Below, piece after piece: positions 10,178 to 18,115 of a stretch of DNA of 64,000 bases (positions are counted from its first letter, which is position 1; each line of letters begins with the position of its first letter). The stretch lies in NCBI GenBank assembly GCA_938003875.1, contig CALKWO010000084.1, forward strand, positions 1-64,000, given 5' to 3'. The notes under the pieces are model-generated. The model worked only from the letters and a program-made list of their open reading frames with translations. It was not told the origin of the DNA and searched no databases. The DNA comes from an uncultured bacterium (lineage in GTDB: Bacteria > Planctomycetota > Uabimicrobiia > Uabimicrobiales > JABWCH01). Both the position numbers and the translations under genes were made by a program.

Positions 10178-10471
10178 TTATTTTTGTATATATATGGTGC
10201 GCCTGGAAACAATCCCTACACTAAAAAAATGAATCAGGCTATCCCATACACTGAATTTGCTTATTACCTGATAGTTAGGACTTTGAGCAAGAGCACCAGC
10301 ATCTTTGTCCTGCCCGACAGGAACTATACCCCATAAAACATACCATTGATGGTGGATTTCTTCTTCACTGGATTTATGAAAGCCACTTCCCATAGTATAT
10401 TGGTGTCTGAAACAACCAGAACACAAAACCAAACACAACAGCAATAATAAAGAACATTTTTTCAACATCAT
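10178..10471 (-). CDS. Small lipoprotein, Bor-like
   Basis: A 97-aa predicted lipoprotein. The signal sequence ends in the lipobox LCSGC at about residue 20. The mature part has the pattern of the phage lambda Bor family: a hydrophobic HHQWYVLWGIVPVG segment, a D/A-rich turn, and a C-terminal SLIHFFSVGIVSRRTIYI segment. Bor is an outer-membrane lipoprotein; its role here is unknown. AGGAG lies 4 bases before the double ATG. It is the first gene of the SPFH-DUF2339 operon. The family match is weak but the lipoprotein call is firm. Confidence 0.6.
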   Translation of the reverse strand: MMLKKCSLLLLLCLVLCSGCFRHQYTMGSGFHKSSEEEIHHQWYVLWGIVPVGQDKDAGALAQSPNYQVISKFSVWDSLIHFFSVGIVSRRTIYIQK

Positions 10472-10552
10472 TTACTCCTGGTTATAAAAAAAATATCGTG
10501 GTGTGTTTACTATTTTTAGCGACCGGAATTAAATAACTTCCCCATTTTCTAA

Positions 10553-10574
10553 AATAAAACAAGTGGAATTTCTA
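10553..10574. repeat. 22-bp direct repeat, left copy
   Basis: A 22-bp sequence starting AATAAAACAAGTGGAATTTC occurs here and again, identical and in the same orientation, at 13681-13702. The two copies bracket the EamA gene, the [FeFe] hydrogenase gene and the hairpin element between them. No third copy was seen in the window. Confidence 0.8.
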
Positions 10575-10614
10575 AAAGTAAGTATAAAGCCCATAGTTCA
10601 ACATCAAATTAGAA

Positions 10615-11490
10615 TTAAAAATTTGCATTTTCCCCCAATATCAAGATCACCCCAAACAACATCCCCAAGATAGCAATAGCCTTACGACAGAGGGCATGTT
10701 CATGGAAAATTTTTCCACCTAGAATTGCGCTAAAGAAAACAGATGTTCTCTTGATTGATAAAACCAGAGCTACTGGCGCAATTTTTACGGCTTCTATTTG
10801 AGTATAGCGATAAATCAAGGTAAAGATAGCTACAAGAACAATCCATTTCCATGGAATTGTTGTTACCGCCTGTTTTTTGGCAAAAAAACAAAAAACAGCC
10901 AGGAAAAAAAGCAGAAAAAAAATTTCCTGAAAGAACAAAAAAGCATAGGGCTGTACCCTGTATTTTCCTAACAACAGCTTATCTAAAAGTGATGTGATAC
11001 TAAAAAGAAGCAAAGCGATGAAAACATAGTGGTGTTTGGAAGACCGCAAAAAGGAAAAAAATTCTGTTCTGATTTTTTTCTCTTGTTCCCATTCTAACGC
11101 ATAGGCCCCTGAGATCAAAAGCAGCATACCTAAAATGCTATGAATAGAAAGTGCTTCTCCTAATAGTATCCATGCACTTAATGCAACAAAACCTGGCGTA
11201 AGAACCATCAATGGCAATGCAATGCTAATTTCTAGATTTTTCAGAGACAGCATTACAAAAAGAAAGGCGTTGGCATTTAGGATACTTTTTACCAATAGAA
11301 CCAACAGGATAGTCCAGGAAAGTTTGCTAAAATCAATATTCCAGACAAAGGGAAGACAAAAAAAAATATTAAATAGACTAAGATAAAAAGAAAATGCTAA
11401 TGCTTCCATTTGATGTAGGATTTTTTTTTGTGAAATAGCAGCAGCGGAAGAAAAAATAGAGGATATAAGAGCGAAAAAGAACCATTGCAT
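10615..11490 (-). CDS. EamA/DMT-family transporter
   Basis: A 291-aa protein with ten predicted TM helices in two similar halves, as in the drug/metabolite transporter superfamily. The first half ends in GMLLLISGAYALEWEQEKK. The second begins after a cytoplasmic loop (about 135-150) and ends GMLFGVILILGENANF. Family members move small metabolites or act as exporters; the substrate cannot be read from sequence. An AGGG site precedes the ATG. It lies 179 bases downstream of the hydrogenase gene with a strong palindrome between them, and both sit inside the 22-bp direct repeats. Confidence 0.8.
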   Translation of the reverse strand: MQWFFFALISSIFSSAAAISQKKILHQMEALAFSFYLSLFNIFFCLPFVWNIDFSKLSWTILLVLLVKSILNANAFLFVMLSLKNLEISIALPLMVLTPGFVALSAWILLGEALSIHSILGMLLLISGAYALEWEQEKKIRTEFFSFLRSSKHHYVFIALLLFSITSLLDKLLLGKYRVQPYAFLFFQEIFFLLFFLAVFCFFAKKQAVTTIPWKWIVLVAIFTLIYRYTQIEAVKIAPVALVLSIKRTSVFFSAILGGKIFHEHALCRKAIAILGMLFGVILILGENANF

Positions 11491-11584
11491 AGATTAAGCC
11501 CTAACTTTGTTTTAGTCAAAATTTTGTTAAACATATTTCAAGAGAAGATATAAATAGTGACTTCTTTAAAAGTATGCTAGAACC

Positions 11585-11628
11585 GCAAAATGGAGTAGAT
11601 GCTATTTCCATAGCACTACTCATTTTGC
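11585..11628. repeat. 44-bp near-perfect palindrome
   Basis: GCAAAATGgAGTAGaTGCTAT pairs with the mirrored half across a TTCC loop; about 18 of 20 positions pair. It lies between the hydrogenase stop (11670) and the EamA start (11490). No T tract follows on either strand, so it is not a classic terminator; it could be a processing hairpin, a regulator site or a small mobile remnant. Confidence 0.6.
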
Positions 11629-11669
11629 ACAAGATCATTTTGACCAATACAGTAAATTCAAAATTTTTC

Positions 11670-13427
11670 CTATACGATGCCACGAGGTTTTTTTTCACAA
11701 TAATGAGTATGAAGCAATTCATGAGCTTTGTGCCCATTGGGCGTACCTAAAAATTCTTCATACAGCTTCTTTATATATTCATTTTCATGAGATTTGCGAA
11801 GCTTTTTCTGGCTGTCTATCGTATACAATGCCTTCGCTCTTTGCTGGATTAGTTCAGTATCCATGATATGGATGCCTTCGGGAGGATAAGGCTGTCCACC
11901 GCCACCAATGCATCCTCCAGGACATGCCATGATTTCAATAATGTGGTATTTCTTTTCACCTCTTTGTAACTTGCCAAGAATGTGTTTAGCATTTTCCAAT
12001 CCGTTAGAAACAGCAATGCTCAAAACTTTACCATTGATAGTGAGTTCGGCTTCTTTTGCTCCTGCCACTCCTCTCACCTGATGAAAATCGAGATTTTCGC
12101 AGACTTTTCCAGTAAGTTTTTCGTATGCAGTCCGCAGCGCAGCTTCCATGACACCGCCTGTAGTTCCAAAAATATCGCCTGCTCCAGAGGAAAGGCCTAA
12201 AGGATTATCAAAATCACTGTCATGAAGGTGCTGGAAATCAATTCCATAGCATTTCATCATCCAGATAAGTTCTCTCGTTGTTAAAACGGTATCTGTATAT
12301 GGATATCCATCTTTTGATATATGTTCAGGTCTTTTGGCTTCATATTTTTTTGCTGTACAGGGCATGACCGCTACGACGTAAATATTTTTAGGATCAATTC
12401 CCTCTTTTTCAGCATAGTATGTTTTCAACAAAACGGATTGCATAGACATTGGAGAACGACAAGTGGATGCATAAGGAATCAACTCTGGATAAAAGTGTTC
12501 CATAAAATTGATCCAGCCAGGAGAGCAAGAAGTGATCAAAGGCAAATTTTCATTTTTTTCCAATCGAGTCAAAAATTCCGTAGCTTCCTCGATAATTGTC
12601 AAATCTGCACTGAAATTTGTATCGAAAACTTTAGCAAATCCCATCAGTCGAAGAGCAGTGACCATTTTCCCCGTTGCAGGTGTTCCAATGGGGTATCCAA
12701 ATCCTTCGCCAATAGCCGCACGAATAGAAGGTGCTGTATGAACAACAACGTGTTTCTTTTTATCCATCAATGCCTGAAAAACTTCTTCCGTATGATTGTG
12801 TTCTATAATAGCAGCAGTAGGACATACGTTTGCGCATTGTCCACAATGTACGCATACAGATTCTTGCATTGGCTTCATATAAGCAGGAGCTACCACCATA
12901 TCGCTTCCTCTATGATGCTGACTCAAGTTATTTACTCCCTGCACTTCAGAACAGACTCTTACGCAACGACCACAAAAGATACACTTTTCTGGATTTCGAG
13001 CTATGGCAGGAGAAGAAATATCTTTGGAATGATGGTTACGTTCCTTGACATTAAAAAATCTTTGTCTAATTCCAAGATCATAAGCCAATTTCTGTAGTTC
13101 ACAGTTGCAGTTTCTTTCGCATGTCTGACAATCCTGGGGATGATTGTTGAGAATTAACTCCACAATATCACGCCTCAACTGTCGAAGAGATGTAGAATGT
13201 GTGTGTATCTTCATACCTTCCTGAACTGGATAAGTACAAGATGCTATTGGTTTGGGAAAACCTTCTACTTCTACCAGACAAACGCGGCAAGAGCCTTGAA
13301 TGCTAAGATGAGGGTGATAGCAAAGTCTCGGTATATGGATACCTATTGCATCGGCTGCCTGCAATACTGTGCTTCCTGCAGAAATTTTTGTTTTTATACC
13401 ATCAATCGTAAGATTCACTTCCGTCAT
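11670..13427 (-). CDS. [FeFe] hydrogenase catalytic subunit, HndD/HydA-like
   Basis: A 585-aa enzyme expected to interconvert H2 with protons and electrons. In order: a 2Fe-2S domain (C36, C47, C50, C64); a His-Cys 4Fe-4S motif (H96, C100, C103, C109); two ferredoxin 4Fe-4S sets (C149/152/155/159 and C192/195/198/202); then the H-cluster domain with L1 TSCSPGW (C301), L2 MPCTAKK (C357) and L3 MACPGGCIGGGGQP (C502, C506). A small-subunit-like tail follows. The second Cys of the usual TSCCPxW is Ser. No partner NAD(P)H or FMN subunits (HydB/HydC) and no maturases (HydE/F/G) lie nearby, so partners must be elsewhere. AAGGAAA precedes the ATG. Confidence 0.92.
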   Translation of the reverse strand: MTEVNLTIDGIKTKISAGSTVLQAADAIGIHIPRLCYHPHLSIQGSCRVCLVEVEGFPKPIASCTYPVQEGMKIHTHSTSLRQLRRDIVELILNNHPQDCQTCERNCNCELQKLAYDLGIRQRFFNVKERNHHSKDISSPAIARNPEKCIFCGRCVRVCSEVQGVNNLSQHHRGSDMVVAPAYMKPMQESVCVHCGQCANVCPTAAIIEHNHTEEVFQALMDKKKHVVVHTAPSIRAAIGEGFGYPIGTPATGKMVTALRLMGFAKVFDTNFSADLTIIEEATEFLTRLEKNENLPLITSCSPGWINFMEHFYPELIPYASTCRSPMSMQSVLLKTYYAEKEGIDPKNIYVVAVMPCTAKKYEAKRPEHISKDGYPYTDTVLTTRELIWMMKCYGIDFQHLHDSDFDNPLGLSSGAGDIFGTTGGVMEAALRTAYEKLTGKVCENLDFHQVRGVAGAKEAELTINGKVLSIAVSNGLENAKHILGKLQRGEKKYHIIEIMACPGGCIGGGGQPYPPEGIHIMDTELIQQRAKALYTIDSQKKLRKSHENEYIKKLYEEFLGTPNGHKAHELLHTHYCEKKPRGIV

Positions 13428-13495
13428 AATTCTTAATTTCCTTATATTATTACTCTACAAATGGCTTCTTTCACTATACTATCCTCTATAAAAAC

Positions 13496-13657
13496 AATAT
13501 TGACGTTTGTGTAAAAAGTCCTGATAGATCTTTTTCGTTATCATTATCGTTCTCTTTATCTAAATCCTTTATAATTAACAGGATGCTTTTCGATAACGAT
13601 AACGATAACGATAAAGATAACGACTATTAAAAGACTTTTTACACAAGCATCAATATT
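13496..13657. mobile_element. 162-bp hairpin (MITE-like) element
   Basis: The ends are 25-bp inverted repeats (13496-13520 and 13633-13657) that match at 23 of 25 positions. Inside them a second inverted pair, rich in TTATCG/CGATAA hexamers, continues the stem, including about five tandem CGATAA-type units at 13591-13621. Almost the whole element can fold into one long hairpin. It has no coding capacity. It lies 69 bases upstream of the hydrogenase start, inside the 22-bp direct repeats. The stretch between hydrogenase and nagB (13428-13794) holds nothing else recognised. Confidence 0.65.
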
Positions 13658-13680
13658 AAACCATTCTACAATAAAAAAAG

Positions 13681-13702
13681 AATAAAACAAGTGGAATTTC
13701 TA
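13681..13702. repeat. 22-bp direct repeat, right copy
   Basis: Identical in sequence and orientation to 10553-10574. It lies 23 bases beyond the hairpin element and 92 bases before the nagB stop. See the left copy. Confidence 0.8.
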
Positions 13703-13794
13703 GTCAAATCCTATAAATTGGATGTGGTACAATTTTATTTTCCATTAGCTAACTCTATACTAGCCATTTTGGTAAGCTTAAGCAAAGTAACCCA

Positions 13795-14592
13795 TTATCG
13801 CATATCTCCGAATTTTTTTGTCAGGGCATCCTGTCTGGATAGGACTTCCTTATAGTAGTCTCGCATTTTTAATTTTGAAGCGGCTGCTTCGTCAATAAGA
13901 AAAGTCGTGTTAGGGTGCATTTGAAGGATGGATGCTGGCCATAGAGCACTGAGGGGCGATTCCACTGCATTGGCGATAGCAGATGCTTTATGCTCTCCAA
14001 ATGCCATCAAAAGAATACGTCTGGCTTCTGTGATGGTACCGATTCCCATCGTGATTGCCAGATGAGGCTGAAATTCTCCTTCTTGGAAAAATCGCCTGTT
14101 GTCCTGAAATGTCTGGTTCGTCAGTGTTTTGATTCGCGTTCTCGACCCCAAGCTGGAAGTTGGTTCATTGAAGCCTATATGACCATTGGCACCAATTCCC
14201 AATATTTGTAAGTCTATGCCACCAGCATCTCGAATCATCTTTTCATACTGAGGCCCTACATCCATAGGATTCTCTGCCATACCATCAGGTACATGGGTAT
14301 TGTTCATATCAATGTCTATATGCTTGAATAGATTCTCGTTCATAAAATAGCGATAGCTTTGGTGATGCGAAGGAGGCAGGCCAATGTATTCATCCAGATT
14401 GAAAGTGATGACTTTTTGAAAAGAAATCGTCCCTTTTTTATAGCGTAGGATTAACTCTTGATAGAGTGCTAGAGGTGTGCTGCCTGTTGCAAGGCCAAGA
14501 ACAGCATGGGGTTTCTTTTTCAGTAGGGTACAGCAAATATCCCCCCCGCGTTCAGATACCTCTTGCGAAGAATTGACAATAATCACTTCCAT
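13795..14592 (-). CDS. nagB: Glucosamine-6-phosphate deaminase
   Basis: A 265-aa cytosolic enzyme that converts glucosamine-6-phosphate to fructose-6-phosphate and ammonia. Family signatures are present throughout: LGLATGSTPLALY, the substrate-binding VITFNLDEYIGL, the active-site GANGHIGFNEP, and SRTRIKTLT. The chosen ATG at 14592 has a GGGAG site 6 bases upstream and gives a protein the length of E. coli NagB. A longer start at 14652 would run through the hairpin at 14618-14638 and add a 20-residue N terminus that the family lacks. The gene follows the nqr operon by 67 bases. Confidence 0.93.
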   Translation of the reverse strand: MEVIIVNSSQEVSERGGDICCTLLKKKPHAVLGLATGSTPLALYQELILRYKKGTISFQKVITFNLDEYIGLPPSHHQSYRYFMNENLFKHIDIDMNNTHVPDGMAENPMDVGPQYEKMIRDAGGIDLQILGIGANGHIGFNEPTSSLGSRTRIKTLTNQTFQDNRRFFQEGEFQPHLAITMGIGTITEARRILLMAFGEHKASAIANAVESPLSALWPASILQMHPNTTFLIDEAAASKLKMRDYYKEVLSRQDALTKKFGDMR

Positions 14593-14617
14593 ATTTTTCT
14601 CCCACATTATTATAGAA

Positions 14618-14638
14618 TCCCAGGGCAATGCCCTGGGA
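14618..14638 (-). terminator. Hairpin between nqrF and nagB
   Basis: TCCCAGGGC, a 3-base loop, then GCCCTGGGA: a perfect 9-bp GC-rich stem directly after nqrF. The following bases on the minus strand (TTCTATAATAAT) form only a weak T tract. It may end or attenuate the nqr transcript, or release nagB as a separate message. Confidence 0.6.
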
Positions 14639-14659
14639 GATAGAATTATCATGGATAGG

Positions 14660-15913
14660 CTAGAATTTATCGAATGCGATCATGGATTCGGGGACATGAT
14701 ATTTTTTCTGAAGAAGATCCAGGACAGCATCAATCATCATGGGAGGCCCGCATAGATAGTATTCGATTTGTTTTGGGTCTGCGTGCTTGGAAAGATACAT
14801 CTGATCGCACACGCTATGGATAAAGCCTGTTGGTCCTTCCCATACATCTTCTGGCTGCTTTTCGGATAGAGCTACGTTGAAACTGAAGTTGGGACAGTTT
14901 TTCTGTAATTCACTAAATTCTTTATAGTAGAACATTTCCTTGACAGACCTTGCACCATACCAGAAAGTGATCTTTCTGTTGCTTTTGATCTGGTTGAGCA
15001 AATAGAACAGATGGGAGCGCATGGGGGCCATGCCTGCTCCACCGCCTAAATAAAGCATCTCTCGATCTGTTTCCTTGATGAGGAATTCGCCGTAAGGCCC
15101 GCTGATTTCGACTTCGTCTCCTGGTTTCAGATTGAAAATATAAGATGAACCCAGACCAGCACTATGGCTCGTTCCTTTAGGAGGAGTGGCAATACGCACA
15201 TTCAGCATGACAACGTCGTTTTCGTAAGGTGCACTGGCCATAGAGTAGGCACGGTAGATTACAGCTTCCTTGCTTTGCACTTTGAGATTTTCAAAAGGCT
15301 TATAGGCACTTTGGAACTGTTCTTCTATTGCAAAATCCTTGAAATTACAGGTATATTTAGGAATATGGAACTGGATGTATTGACCCGCTTTGAACTTGAT
15401 CTCTTTGGGGTTGACAAGTTCCAGAACCGTTTCTTTTATATAGCTTGCCACATTACGATTAGAACGTACTCTTGCTTTGAAAGCCTGGATGGCAAAATAT
15501 TCTTCAGGGATGAAAATTTTTACATCACTCTTCACCTTTACCTGGCAGGACAAACGCCATTGATCGCGAATTTCTTTTTTGGTGAGAAAGCCTTCTTCAG
15601 TAGGTAAAACAGGCCCACCATTTTCCAGAACCTTCACCTTACAATATCCGCATGTTCCCTGGCCACCGCAAGCAGAAGGGACAAAAATTTTATTGGAAAA
15701 AAGATAGGATAGAAGACTGCTACCGCCTCGTACTTTAAGAGGCTCTCTTTCTTCTCCCATATCAATTTTGCATTCGCCATAGTTGGCTATGGTAGCATCG
15801 GAAATGGCCATTACAATAGCCAGGAAAGCCCCTATACCACCTAGTATTCCTATGGATAAAAGATAGGCACTGATGTTGCTTTCCATTAGAATAAAAAACA
15901 AAAAGATTTCCAT
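14660..15913 (-). CDS. nqrF: Na+-NQR subunit F (NADH dehydrogenase, FAD and 2Fe-2S)
   Basis: A 417-aa subunit that accepts electrons from NADH. It has an N-terminal TM helix (about 17-38), a 2Fe-2S ferredoxin domain with C82, C88, C91 and C123, and an oxidoreductase module. The latter has the FAD motif RAYSMAS, the NADH motif GGGAGMAPMRS, and CGPPMM near a C terminus that ends FDKF, as in the family. It is the last gene of nqrABCDEF. GAAAGG precedes the ATG, 21 bases after nqrE. Confidence 0.95.
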   Translation of the reverse strand: MEIFLFFILMESNISAYLLSIGILGGIGAFLAIVMAISDATIANYGECKIDMGEEREPLKVRGGSSLLSYLFSNKIFVPSACGGQGTCGYCKVKVLENGGPVLPTEEGFLTKKEIRDQWRLSCQVKVKSDVKIFIPEEYFAIQAFKARVRSNRNVASYIKETVLELVNPKEIKFKAGQYIQFHIPKYTCNFKDFAIEEQFQSAYKPFENLKVQSKEAVIYRAYSMASAPYENDVVMLNVRIATPPKGTSHSAGLGSSYIFNLKPGDEVEISGPYGEFLIKETDREMLYLGGGAGMAPMRSHLFYLLNQIKSNRKITFWYGARSVKEMFYYKEFSELQKNCPNFSFNVALSEKQPEDVWEGPTGFIHSVCDQMYLSKHADPKQIEYYLCGPPMMIDAVLDLLQKKYHVPESMIAFDKF

Positions 15914-15934
15914 TTCTTACCTTTCATTGAAATA

Positions 15935-16525
15935 TTATTGCATGCTCACAACACCAGCGAAACCACTGAAAGCCAGAGCCATAATCCCTGTAATGATCAT
16001 GGTAATTCCGATACCTTCCAGAGATTTAGGTACATTGGAAAATCGCAATCGCTGGCGGATGGCTGCCATTCCTATTATGGCAAGGGACCAGCCTATTCCA
16101 CTGGCGATTCCGTAAGAGATAGACTGAAGAAAGGTATAGTTGCGTACTATGGAAAAAAGACATGCTCCGAGGATAGCGCAGTTGACTGTAATCAAGGGAA
16201 GGAAAATTCCCAGAGCAAAATACAGAGTAGGGCTGTATCTTTCGACTACCATTTCTACAAATTGAACCAGGGCAGCAATCACCATGATGAAAATCAAAAA
16301 ATAAAGATACTCCAGGCCTAATGGCTTTAGAATAAGATGGAATATCAGCCAGTTTACTGTAGTAGTAATGCTCATCACGAAGGTAACAGCGCAGCCAAGC
16401 CCAAAAGAAGCCTTCAGTGTTTTAGAGATAGCGATGAAGGAACACATTCCCAAAAAATTGGACAAGAGAATGTTGTTCGTAAAAATCGCTGCTATAAAGA
16501 TTATAATAGGATTGATTTCCGACAT
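15935..16525 (-). CDS. nqrE: Na+-NQR subunit E
   Basis: A 196-aa inner-membrane subunit with six TM helices. It carries the family segments NNILLSNFLGMCSFIAISK and LPLITVNCAILGACLF, whose conserved cysteines hold the intramembrane Fe-S centre shared with NqrD in solved structures of the family. AAGGAAA lies before the ATG. Length matches the usual 198 aa. Confidence 0.95.
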   Translation of the reverse strand: MSEINPIIIFIAAIFTNNILLSNFLGMCSFIAISKTLKASFGLGCAVTFVMSITTTVNWLIFHLILKPLGLEYLYFLIFIMVIAALVQFVEMVVERYSPTLYFALGIFLPLITVNCAILGACLFSIVRNYTFLQSISYGIASGIGWSLAIIGMAAIRQRLRFSNVPKSLEGIGITMIITGIMALAFSGFAGVVSMQ

Positions 16526-16544
16526 ACATTATTTCCTTATTTCC

Positions 16545-17168
16545 TTATTTTCCTTCTTGGGCGACTTTTTTGCCCGAAGCGTTGACGATCCAGATTAAAG
16601 TTCCCAACATCAAAAAAGCTCCTGGAGGCATAATCATGATATTCCAGGCAATCCAACTTTCCTGAGGAAGTATAGGATAGTAGCAAATGCTGCCAAATCC
16701 GAGAATTTCCCTTGGTATAGCAATGGCTATTAAAATTATGGAGTAACCAATACCAGCACCAAGCCCATCCAGAAAGGAAGGCCAGGGACGATTTTTCATG
16801 GCAAACACCTCAGCACGGCCCATGACGATACAGTTTGTAGCAATCAAGCCAACATAAGCCCCTAGTTGTTTGCTGACTTCATAGGAAAATGCCTGAAGCA
16901 AGAGGTCAACGATGGTCACAAACACTGTAATGATTAGAACCTGTGTAATCATGCGGATTCGCCCAGGAATGTATTCTCTAAGCAAAGAGACAAAAACATT
17001 CGTAGCAACTGTAACCACAATAAGAGCAATGCACATAATCAAGGTATTGTACACAAGGTTTGTGACTGCCAGGCAGGAACATATACCTAAAATCTGGCGG
17101 AAAATAGGATTTTCTTTCCATATATTTTCCAAAAATACTTTTTTGTTTTCAGCACTGAACAAACTCAT
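16545..17168 (-). CDS. nqrD: Na+-NQR subunit D
   Basis: A 207-aa inner-membrane subunit, paralogous to NqrE, with six TM helices. The family segments FRQILGICSCLAVTN and GLIATNCIVMGRAEVFA carry the paired Cys positions. The ATG at 17168 has AAGGAG 9 bases upstream and gives the usual length; an in-frame TTG at 17195 would add nine residues not seen in the family and is rejected. Confidence 0.95.
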   Translation of the reverse strand: MSLFSAENKKVFLENIWKENPIFRQILGICSCLAVTNLVYNTLIMCIALIVVTVATNVFVSLLREYIPGRIRMITQVLIITVFVTIVDLLLQAFSYEVSKQLGAYVGLIATNCIVMGRAEVFAMKNRPWPSFLDGLGAGIGYSIILIAIAIPREILGFGSICYYPILPQESWIAWNIMIMPPGAFLMLGTLIWIVNASGKKVAQEGK

Positions 17169-17197
17169 TTTCTTAAGCTCCTTAGCAGCAGGCAAAA

Positions 17198-18115
17198 CTA
17201 TGGTTTTGCTTCTGGAAAATTCTTTAAAAAAGCCTGTGTGTTCGCATCGAAAAATTCTTTATCGTTTTTATCTCTTACAACTTTGGCCAGTTTGCTAAAA
17301 ACATGGTAAAGATTTTTGCTGATGAAGCGATCCAGGGCACGACTTGTCTCGGAAGCTCCTGTGATAGCATCCACTTCATTCTGTTTTTTATCATAGTTGG
17401 CCGTTGCTTCGCCATCGTAAGTGCCTTTCCTGGCGGTCACTCTTAGTTCAGGCTTTAAGGAACCTTCCCTGAAGATTGTTTTGTTCCAGAAAGTGAATTG
17501 TCCCTGGAACCATCCTTCCTCTATTCTCTGTCCCAGGCCTGGGGTTTCCTTATGGTCGTAGAAAGTGATTCCTGCTATGTTCCTGAAGCCTTCTTTGAGT
17601 GCAATATATCCAGAGACTTTGTCCCAAAATCCAGCCCCTGCAATCTCAAAGGTATATATTGACTGGCCTTCTTTTTTGGCCTGGAAAATATATAGGTTAT
17701 GCAAATAGTCTATCTTTTGAGAAGGAAGATAGGCAAATTCTTTTCCCTTATAGAAAGTAACTTCATTTTGGGAAGTAACTTCCAGGACATCAATGCAACT
17801 GCTGAATGTTTCCAGAATTTTTTCTGTTTTTTCTTTTTTCAAATAGTACTCGGTTCGTTCAATTCGGATTGCTTCTTTTTGGAATTTTTCCTGAATCGTA
17901 TTTTCTGGCATATTGCTAAGTTTTTCATCTTTAGCCAGAAGGTTTTCTACTTCCTGAGGGAGAATGCGCATGGATTTTAAAATATGGATAAATCTTTCTC
18001 TCTGCTTATTTTTGGCGATATATTCTTTTGTTTCTAATGCAAAAAATGTAAGCAAAATAGCAGAAATCACAGAGAGTACGAAGAGGAACAATATCATACG
18101 AATGTAGTTTTTCAC
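17198..18115 (-). CDS. nqrC: Na+-NQR subunit C (covalent FMN)
   Basis: A 305-aa subunit, longer than the roughly 260 aa of Vibrio. One N-terminal TM helix (about 7-27) is followed by a periplasmic FMN domain with FWDKVSGYIAL and HKETPGLGQRI. The flavin attachment site is DAITGASET at residues 249-257. In the usual Dxx(S/T)GAT motif Thr receives FMN from ApbE; here that position is Ser255. It overlaps nqrB by 4 bases (ATGA), so the two are translationally coupled. No apbE gene is in the window. Confidence 0.93.
   Translation of the reverse strand: MKNYIRMILFLFVLSVISAILLTFFALETKEYIAKNKQRERFIHILKSMRILPQEVENLLAKDEKLSNMPENTIQEKFQKEAIRIERTEYYLKKEKTEKILETFSSCIDVLEVTSQNEVTFYKGKEFAYLPSQKIDYLHNLYIFQAKKEGQSIYTFEIAGAGFWDKVSGYIALKEGFRNIAGITFYDHKETPGLGQRIEEGWFQGQFTFWNKTIFREGSLKPELRVTARKGTYDGEATANYDKKQNEVDAITGASETSRALDRFISKNLYHVFSKLAKVVRDKNDKEFFDANTQAFLKNFPEAKP

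Noticed and set aside
11516..11737. 73-codon minus-strand frame overlapping the end of the hydrogenase
   Set aside because: It covers the hydrogenase C terminus in another frame and the 44-bp palindrome; no ribosome site or family pattern.
12321..13097. 258-codon plus-strand open frame opposite the hydrogenase
   Set aside because: It lies wholly antisense to strong hydrogenase coding sequence, has no recognisable domain, and is rich in Ser/Arg/Cys as expected for a mirror frame.
13536..13622. Possible CRISPR-like array in the CGATAA hexamer region
   Set aside because: The unit is only 6 bp with no spacers, and no cas genes are present; it is part of a hairpin element.
14593..14652. Upstream start for nagB
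   Set aside because: It would translate through a 9-bp GC-rich hairpin and add residues the family lacks; the ATG at 14592 has a better ribosome site.
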